64,000 nucleotides of DNA from Streptomyces griseoluteus (GTDB taxonomy: Bacteria > Actinomycetota > Actinomycetes > Streptomycetales > Streptomycetaceae), in the NCBI GenBank assembly GCA_000717735.1, contig JOBE01000040.1, positions 1 to 64,000 of the forward strand, in the 5' to 3' direction. The position numbers were made by a program, and so were the translations under genes. Shown here piece after piece: positions 58,696 to 64,000 of the stretch; within the stretch, counting starts at the first letter, position 1; each line of letters begins with the position of its first letter. The notes beneath the pieces are model-generated. The model did not search any database and was not told the origin of the DNA. It saw only the letters and a program-made list of their open reading frames with translations.

Positions 58696-60528
58696 GTGGC
58701 GCGCGAGAACGCGGCTCCCCAGACCCTTCCGACCCAGCACCAGGAGCTCGTCTCCTGGGTGAGCGAGATCGCCGAGATCACCCAGCCGGACAACATCGTC
58801 TGGTGCGACGGCTCCGAGGCCGAGTACGAGCGCCTCTGTGAGGAGCTCGTCGCCAGGGGTACCTTCACGAAGCTCGACCCGGCGCTGCGTCCGAACTCGT
58901 ACTACGCCGCCTCCGACCCGACCGACGTCGCGCGCGTCGAGGACCGGACCTTCATCTGCTCCGAGAAGGAGGAGGACGCGGGCCCGACCAACCACTGGAA
59001 GGCCCCGGCCGAGATGAAGGAGCTCTTCGCGGGCTCCGACGGCATCTTCCGCGGCTCGATGCGTGGCCGCACCATGTACGTCGTGCCCTTCTGCATGGGC
59101 CCCGTCGGCTCCCCGCTCTCCGCCATCGGCGTCGAGATCACCGACTCCGCCTACGTCGCCGTCTCCATGCGCACCATGACCCGCATGGGACAGGCCGTCC
59201 TCGACGAGCTCGGCACCGACGGCTTCTTCGTCAAGGCCGTCCACACCCTCGGCGCCCCCCTGGAGGAGGGCCAGGAGGACGTGCCGTGGCCCTGCAACTC
59301 CACCAAGTACATCTCGCACTTCCCCGAGAGCCGCGAGATCTGGTCGTACGGCTCGGGCTACGGCGGCAACGCCCTGCTCGGCAAGAAGTGCTACGCGCTC
59401 CGCATCGCCTCCGTCATGGCCCGTGACGAGGGCTGGCTCGCCGAGCACATGCTCATCCTCAAGCTGACCCCGCCGGACGGCGAGTCGAAGGCCCCCACGT
59501 ACATGGCCGCTGCCTTCCCGTCGGCCTGCGGCAAGACCAACCTGGCCATGCTGGAGCCCACGATCTCCGGCTGGACCGTCGAGACCATCGGCGACGACAT
59601 CGCCTGGATGCGCTTCGGCGAGGACGGGCGTCTGTACGCGATCAACCCCGAGGCCGGCTTCTTCGGCGTCGCGCCCGGCACCGGCGAGCACACCAACGCC
59701 AACGCCATGAAGACCATGTGGGGCAACTCCGTCTTCACCAACGTCGCCCTCACGGACGACGGCGACGTGTGGTGGGAGGGGATGACCGAGACGGCCCCCG
59801 CGCACCTCACGGACTGGAAGGGCAACGACTGGACGCCCGCGTCCGAGACGCCCGCCGCCCACCCGAACGCCCGCTTCACCGTGCCGGCCGGGCAGTGCCC
59901 GATCATCGCGCCGGAGTGGGAGGACCCGAAGGGCGTGCCGATCTCGGCGATCCTCTTCGGCGGCCGCCGCGCCTCCGCCGTCCCGCTGGTCACCGAGTCC
60001 TTCGACTGGAACCACGGCGTCTTCCTCGGCGCGAACGTCGCCTCCGAGAAGACCGCCGCCGCCGAGGGCAAGGTCGGCGAGCTGCGCCGCGACCCCTTCG
60101 CCATGCTGCCGTTCTGCGGCTACAACATGGGCGACTACATGGCCCACTGGGTCAAGGTGGGCGCGACCGCCGACGCCGCCAAGCTGCCGAAGATCTACTA
60201 CGTGAACTGGTTCCGCAAGAACGAGGCCGGCAAGTTCGTCTGGCCCGGCTTCGGCGAGAACAGCCGCGTCCTGAAGTGGATCGTCGAGCGCCTTGAGGGC
60301 AAGGCCGAGGGCGTCGAGACCCCGATCGGCATCCTGCCGACCCCGGAGTCCCTCGACACCGAGGGCCTGGACCTGCCGGCCGAGGACCTGGAGTTCCTCC
60401 TCAAGGTCGACCGTGACGTGTGGCGCGAAGAGGCCGCCCTCGTCCCCGACCACCTCAACACCTTCGGCGACCACACGCCGAAGGAGCTGTGGGACGAGTA
60501 CCGCGCGCTCGTGGAGCGCCTCGGCTAG
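58696..60528 (+). CDS. pck: Phosphoenolpyruvate carboxykinase (GTP)
   Basis: A 610-residue gluconeogenic enzyme that converts oxaloacetate plus GTP to PEP, CO2 and GDP. The GTP-type active site is seen in [12 protein letters not shown] (P-loop with reactive Cys), [11 protein letters not shown] and [35 protein letters not shown] is also typical. The GTG at 58696 follows AAGGAG. An in-frame ATG 25 codons upstream lacks a Shine-Dalgarno and is rejected. Confidence 0.97.
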   Translation: MARENAAPQTLPTQHQELVSWVSEIAEITQPDNIVWCDGSEAEYERLCEELVARGTFTKLDPALRPNSYYAASDPTDVARVEDRTFICSEKEEDAGPTNHWKAPAEMKELFAGSDGIFRGSMRGRTMYVVPFCMGPVGSPLSAIGVEITDSAYVAVSMRTMTRMGQAVLDELGTDGFFVKAVHTLGAPLEEGQEDVPWPCNSTKYISHFPESREIWSYGSGYGGNALLGKKCYALRIASVMARDEGWLAEHMLILKLTPPDGESKAPTYMAAAFPSACGKTNLAMLEPTISGWTVETIGDDIAWMRFGEDGRLYAINPEAGFFGVAPGTGEHTNANAMKTMWGNSVFTNVALTDDGDVWWEGMTETAPAHLTDWKGNDWTPASETPAAHPNARFTVPAGQCPIIAPEWEDPKGVPISAILFGGRRASAVPLVTESFDWNHGVFLGANVASEKTAAAEGKVGELRRDPFAMLPFCGYNMGDYMAHWVKVGATADAAKLPKIYYVNWFRKNEAGKFVWPGFGENSRVLKWIVERLEGKAEGVETPIGILPTPESLDTEGLDLPAEDLEFLLKVDRDVWREEAALVPDHLNTFGDHTPKELWDEYRALVERLG

Positions 60529-60606
60529 TCCCTTTCGAGACTCGTGGTGGGTTGCCCCGAAACACCGCCCTGACCAGTGGGGTCACGACGGCCCACCACG
60601 ACGCAA

Positions 60607-60642
60607 CCGGCCCCCGGCGCCCCCTCAGGCTCCGGGGGCCGG
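60607..60642 (+). terminator. Terminator after pck
   Basis: CCGGCCCCCGG and CCGGGGGCCGG, 11-bp perfect arms, between convergent genes. Confidence 0.8.
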
Positions 60643-60661
60643 CGCATGTCCGCGTCCGGGG

Positions 60662-61582
60662 TCAGAGGATGACCTGGCCGGCCTCGACGGTGGCCATGGC
60701 GCGGCGGCAGGCGTCCGTGAAGCCGCGGAAGCGCACGTTGTCCCAGGTCGCGAGCCGGCCGCTCTTCCAGTCGAAGTCCGTCACCTGGGGGCCGAAGAGG
60801 GACCTGCGCATGTCCTCGGTGATCTCCAGCTGGGCGCCGGCGCCGGTCGCCGTCCGGTTGCAGATGTTGGTCGTGATGCCACCGGCGTAGCTCTTGAGGT
60901 TCTCCGCGTACTCGGGGGCGAAGGCGTCGACCGCCGGGAAACCGCCCTGGTTCAGCTCCTTCACCAGGGCCGCGCGGAAGACCGGGTTGAGACCGCCGAC
61001 GACGACCAGCTTGGGGTCGGAGACCGAGGGCCAGATCATCTTCTCCGGCATGCGCAGCTGGCTGTACTGGCAGCCGTGCAGGCTCAGTACGTTGAGGTGG
61101 CTCGCGGCGATGCCCCGGGCCACGTGGTCGTCGCAGTTCACCGAACTGACGTGCAGGTCCCTGTTGTTCTCCGAGCGCATGCCCTCGAACATCCAGTAGT
61201 CGTGAAAGCCCTGGGCGACGAGCGGCTTCTCCACGTCCGCCGGGTCGTAGCCCGCTATCGCCAGGCAGAGTTCCGAGGTGCCCCGCTCGATCTGGCCGCC
61301 GTGGATGGCCATGACCGCCGTCTTCGGCGGTGCGGACGGCTTGCTCAGGTATCTGTCGAGCTGCTCGTGGCGCTTGTACCGGCGGCCGTAGTCCGTACCC
61401 TCCGTGACCGGGTGCTCCGTGCTGGTGTAGAGGTCGGTGTTGTTGTCGTAGAGGTCGTTCTCGGTGCCGGCGTAGGCCGGTGCCGAGGCCGCGAGTTGGC
61501 CGAGGAACGGGGCGGCGACGGTGGCGGCGGCCAGGCCGGTCAGGACGGTGCGGCGGGATGCGGGGCGATCGGAGAATGTCAT
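60662..61582 (-). CDS. Tat-exported poly-gamma-glutamate hydrolase family protein (DUF867-like)
   Basis: A 306-residue exported protein. The N-terminus has a Tat signal (ASRRTVLTGLAAATVAAPFL). The mature domain has MAIHGGQIERGTSELCLAIAG, then HDYWMFEGM, LHVSSVNCDDHVARGIAA and LSLHGCQ, which match the phage-type poly-gamma-glutamate hydrolase (zinc peptidase) family. TACGTT 7 nt before the ATG and no Shine-Dalgarno suggest a leaderless mRNA. Confidence 0.87.
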   Translation of the reverse strand: MTFSDRPASRRTVLTGLAAATVAAPFLGQLAASAPAYAGTENDLYDNNTDLYTSTEHPVTEGTDYGRRYKRHEQLDRYLSKPSAPPKTAVMAIHGGQIERGTSELCLAIAGYDPADVEKPLVAQGFHDYWMFEGMRSENNRDLHVSSVNCDDHVARGIAASHLNVLSLHGCQYSQLRMPEKMIWPSVSDPKLVVVGGLNPVFRAALVKELNQGGFPAVDAFAPEYAENLKSYAGGITTNICNRTATGAGAQLEITEDMRRSLFGPQVTDFDWKSGRLATWDNVRFRGFTDACRRAMATVEAGQVIL

Positions 61583-61599
61583 GTACGGAACGTAGTCGA

Positions 61600-62190
61600 T
61601 CAGTCGCCGCGGCGTTCCACGTATTCCGTGTGGATGTGCTGACGGATCGCCTCCGCCTCCCGCAGCGCGGCGGCGATCGACGTCGCCTCCTCGTGGAGCG
61701 CGGCCAGCTGCCGCTCCAGGTGGCTCTCCGGCGCCTCGGCGCCTGCGGTGAACCGTGACCACCACCGCGTCCGTACGAACGTGTCGACGGCCTCCGGGAT
61801 GTCCAGGCGGACCGCGCGGGCCAGCACGTGGAGGTGCTCCGGGTCGCTCACCCAGCCCGGTTCGAGGAGTGCCTCCACCAGGGCGCCGAGTGCGGTGAGG
61901 CGCTCGCGCGGGGCGGGGGGCAGCTCCACCTCGGTCAGGTACGCCCGCAGCTTGGTGAAGTCGGCCCGCAGGGCGTCCAGTTGCTCGTCGGCGCTCGGGA
62001 AGTGCGGCGTGTCCGGGCGCTCCGGCGGGGCCAGCAGCGCCCCCGCCCCGTACAGGCCCGCGACCACCAGGGGCCAGAGGGCGCCCGCCGCGCCGGTGAG
62101 GGCGATGCCCACACCGGCCAGACCGCAGGCGCTCCCGACGAGGTTCTTGCGGGACTCGGCGTACCGCAGCAGCGGGTTACTGGTAGCCAC
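61600..62190 (-). CDS. Membrane-associated protein of vWA/TelA operon, unknown function
   Basis: A 196-residue protein. Two adjoining hydrophobic segments near the N-terminus (GSACGLAGVGIALTGAAGAL, PLVVAGLYGAGALL) precede a helical cytoplasmic domain (DEQLDALRADFTKLRAYLTE, EATSIAAALREAEAIRQHIH). The GTG start overlaps the 3' end of the vWA gene by 14 bp and has GAGGAG upstream. Not assigned to a named family; co-transcribed with the vWA and TelA genes. Confidence 0.8.
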   Translation of the reverse strand: MATSNPLLRYAESRKNLVGSACGLAGVGIALTGAAGALWPLVVAGLYGAGALLAPPERPDTPHFPSADEQLDALRADFTKLRAYLTEVELPPAPRERLTALGALVEALLEPGWVSDPEHLHVLARAVRLDIPEAVDTFVRTRWWSRFTAGAEAPESHLERQLAALHEEATSIAAALREAEAIRQHIHTEYVERRGD

Positions 62191-63775
62191 GGATCTCCTC
62201 GAAGGCGCCGTCGAGCGACCCCTTGGTGGCATCGAAGAGCTGCCCGCCCGTCAGGCTCGCGATGTGGTCGAGCTCGCCACGGTCGGAGTCCCCGAAGAGG
62301 ATCGGGAAGACCGGGGTGCGCTTCTGCTCGGCGGGCAGCGAGCGGTAGAAGGCGTCGAAGGCGGTGGCCGGGTCGCCGTCGGTGTTCTCCCCGTCCGTCA
62401 TGAGGACGATCGAGGTGAACGTGTCGCCGGGCGACCTGCCGAGGAAGCGGTACGCCTCCTGGACGCTGGAGTAGATCGCGGTGCCGCCCGAGGCCGAGAG
62501 CTTCCCCGCGTCGGCCCTGATGGCGTCGAGCGTCTTCTGTGGTGAGGCCGGGTCGACCGTGTGGGTACGGACCTCGCTCTTCTTCACCGCCGAGCCGAAG
62601 GGCATCAGCGTGACCTCCTCCCGGTCCCGGAAGTCGCCGGTCAGCTCGGCGAGGGCGGTCTTGAGCCGTTCGAGCCGCTCGCCGCTCATGGAACCCGAGG
62701 TGTCGAGCACGTAGACCGTGCGGGAAGGCCTGCGCAGGGTGTTGTCGTACGCGTCGAGCAGCCCGTCCGCCACGGCCCGGCTGCCCGGGAACGGCAGCTC
62801 GCGCCGCAGGTCACGGGCGAGCGCGGACGCCGGGCGGACACCCGGGACCACCGGGCGGCGGAGCGTCGCCCCGGTGATCCGCTCCTGGACCTCGGGTGAG
62901 CGGAGGTACTCGGTGAGCCGGCGCGCCGCGTCCTTCGCCTCGGGTCGGGCGGAGGTGAGCACGCTGAGCGGGTAGTCGGCGGTGACCACGCCGTCGGTCG
63001 GGCGGATCACGGTCAGTTCGCCGGACTGGAACGAGGACAGCAGCACCGACTCGTAGTTGACGAGCGCGTCGACGTCGTCGCGACGGCCGTACGCGGCGGC
63101 CAGCCAGCCGGAGGAGCCCGACGTCAGCTTCTGCCCGGTGAAGAACTCCTTGAGCTTCGGGGTGGCCCGGCGGACGTCCGCCCCGGTCAGCGCGGACTGC
63201 GCGCCGGAGAGCCCCGAGGCCACCGAGACGAGGGCGGAGAAGCCCGAGTTGGAGCGCTTCGGGTCCGTCATGCCGTAGCTGAGTTCGCCGTCGGCGACGG
63301 CCCGGTGCAGCTGCGACCAGGTGACCTTCGCCGGGTCCCAGCCGAGCCGCGCGACGGTGGCGGGCCGCACCCCGAGCGCGACCGGCGAGGTCATGATCGG
63401 CGTCTCGGCGGTGATCCGGCGCGCGGTGTCCGGGTCGAGCCGGAGGTAGTCGTTGGAGGAGAGCCAGACCGCGTCGTACTCCTTGTCGGCCCTGCCCGAG
63501 GCGATCTGCTCGACGGCGTCGAGGGTGCCGACGTAGGTGGGGCGGACCTGGATGCCGGTCGTCCGCATGGCCGTGTCGAGGACGGGCTCCATGTCGGTGA
63601 GCTCGGAGGAGGCGAGGACGCGCAGGACGCCGGGGACGGTCTTCGCGCCCTCGCCGTCGGGGCCTGTGCGGTCGGTGTCGCAGGAGCTTCCGGTGGCCGT
63701 CACGAGCAGGGCGAGGCCGAGTGCGGCGAACGTACGCCTCAGGAGGCGGGCGCGGGGGGCCCTGGAGGTCCTCAT
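62177..63775 (-). CDS. Exported substrate-binding-like plus von Willebrand A domain protein
   Basis: A 532-residue lipoprotein-like exported protein (RRTFAALGLALLVTATGSSC). Residues about 45-310 resemble an extracellular solute-binding protein (VLRVLASSELTDMEPVLDTA, YDAVWLSSNDYLRL, GMTDPKRSNSGFSALVSVASG). Residues 340-520 form a vWA domain with a complete MIDAS: DTSGSMSGERL, SASGGTAIYSSV, LMTDGENTDGD. ATG overlaps the TelA stop as ATGA. Confidence 0.9.
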   Translation of the reverse strand: MRTSRAPRARLLRRTFAALGLALLVTATGSSCDTDRTGPDGEGAKTVPGVLRVLASSELTDMEPVLDTAMRTTGIQVRPTYVGTLDAVEQIASGRADKEYDAVWLSSNDYLRLDPDTARRITAETPIMTSPVALGVRPATVARLGWDPAKVTWSQLHRAVADGELSYGMTDPKRSNSGFSALVSVASGLSGAQSALTGADVRRATPKLKEFFTGQKLTSGSSGWLAAAYGRRDDVDALVNYESVLLSSFQSGELTVIRPTDGVVTADYPLSVLTSARPEAKDAARRLTEYLRSPEVQERITGATLRRPVVPGVRPASALARDLRRELPFPGSRAVADGLLDAYDNTLRRPSRTVYVLDTSGSMSGERLERLKTALAELTGDFRDREEVTLMPFGSAVKKSEVRTHTVDPASPQKTLDAIRADAGKLSASGGTAIYSSVQEAYRFLGRSPGDTFTSIVLMTDGENTDGDPATAFDAFYRSLPAEQKRTPVFPILFGDSDRGELDHIASLTGGQLFDATKGSLDGAFEEIRGYQ

Positions 63776-64000
63776 GCGGGAGTGCCACCCTCCAGGGCGC
63801 TCGTGCGGCGGCTGCGGTCCAAGTGCGCGCTCGCCTGCTGCAGTTCGGCCGTCAGGGACTCGACGGTCGCCGCCATCGACTCCGTCGCCCGTGCCTTGTA
63901 CGTGTCGATGGCGTCGAGCGTTTGGTAGATCTGCTGGAACGCGGTGCGGAGCGTCTCGGCGCCCACGGCCGGGTCCGCCGCGATCCGCTGGATCTCACCG
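63772..64000 (-). CDS. Toxic anion resistance protein (TelA family), C-terminal fragment
   Basis: Only the last 75 or so codons are in the window; the gene enters from beyond 64000. Visible residues include QRIAADPAVGAETLRTAFQQ, IYQTLDAIDTYKARATESMA, the conserved C-terminal helix of TelA/tellurite-resistance proteins. It is the upstream member of the operon with the vWA and membrane proteins. Confidence 0.82.
   Translation of the reverse strand, partial: GEIQRIAADPAVGAETLRTAFQQIYQTLDAIDTYKARATESMAATVESLTAELQQASAHLDRSRRTSALEGGTPA

Overview
The window is about 64 kb of very GC-rich DNA. It has GTG/TTG starts, stop-start overlaps of the GTGA/ATGA type, many likely leaderless promoters, mycothiol biology (Mca), a melC tyrosinase operon, chaplins and rodlins. 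Together these point firmly to Streptomyces; I cannot name the species. No tRNA, rRNA, CRISPR array, integrase or intact transposase was seen.

Layout. (1) 0-5.5 kb: a graspetide-type (ATP-grasp RiPP) cluster (tgmA, tgmB, tgmC and two tiny genes) diverges from an XRE regulator and an HD-domain phosphohydrolase. It is flanked by two 144-bp direct repeats (302-445 and 5295-5438), each a large imperfect hairpin. The regulator carries a TTA leucine codon, so control by bldA tRNA is likely. (2) 5.5-32.5 kb: mostly core metabolism and housekeeping. Genes include hutH, an L,D-transpeptidase lipoprotein, an MmyB-type regulator beside a Zn alcohol dehydrogenase, an ABC-F ATPase behind a possible leader-peptide attenuator, msrA, cystathionine gamma-synthase/lyase, a sigma-like/membrane protein pair, MarR, threonine ammonia-lyase, a DrrAB-like exporter, two tandem PQQ-propeller Ser/Thr kinases, greA, mca and a DUF255 thioredoxin-like protein.

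(3) 32.6-56 kb: a developmental surface locus. It has three rodlins, three short chaplins, a cell-wall-anchored (LPDTG) protein with a degenerate chaplin-like motif, several small secreted proteins of unknown function, an LCP ligase, a nine-gene Wzy-type exopolysaccharide operon, a secreted GH26-like glycosidase with 31 PEPK repeats, and melC1-melC2. The rodlins, and less clearly two chaplins, have promoters of the form GGAAC-N16/18-GTTGA, which resemble published sigma-BldN promoters. A doubly broken remnant of an ATP-grasp gene fused to an FAD oxidoreductase gene lies between the rodlin block and the polysaccharide block. (4) 55.6-64 kb: core-type genes again: DUF5949, VKOR, a second GH26-like paralogue, TrhA/hemolysin III, GTP-dependent PEP carboxykinase, a Tat-exported poly-gamma-glutamate hydrolase-like protein, and a vWA/TelA operon cut by the window end.

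How the genes may work together (inference): rodlins and chaplins coat aerial hyphae, and the Wzy-type operon would make a cell-surface polysaccharide. The two GH26-like enzymes could trim that polysaccharide, and the LCP and sortase-motif proteins could tie components to the wall. All coordinates and motifs come from reading the sequence; family names come from recognition of motifs and not from database searches.
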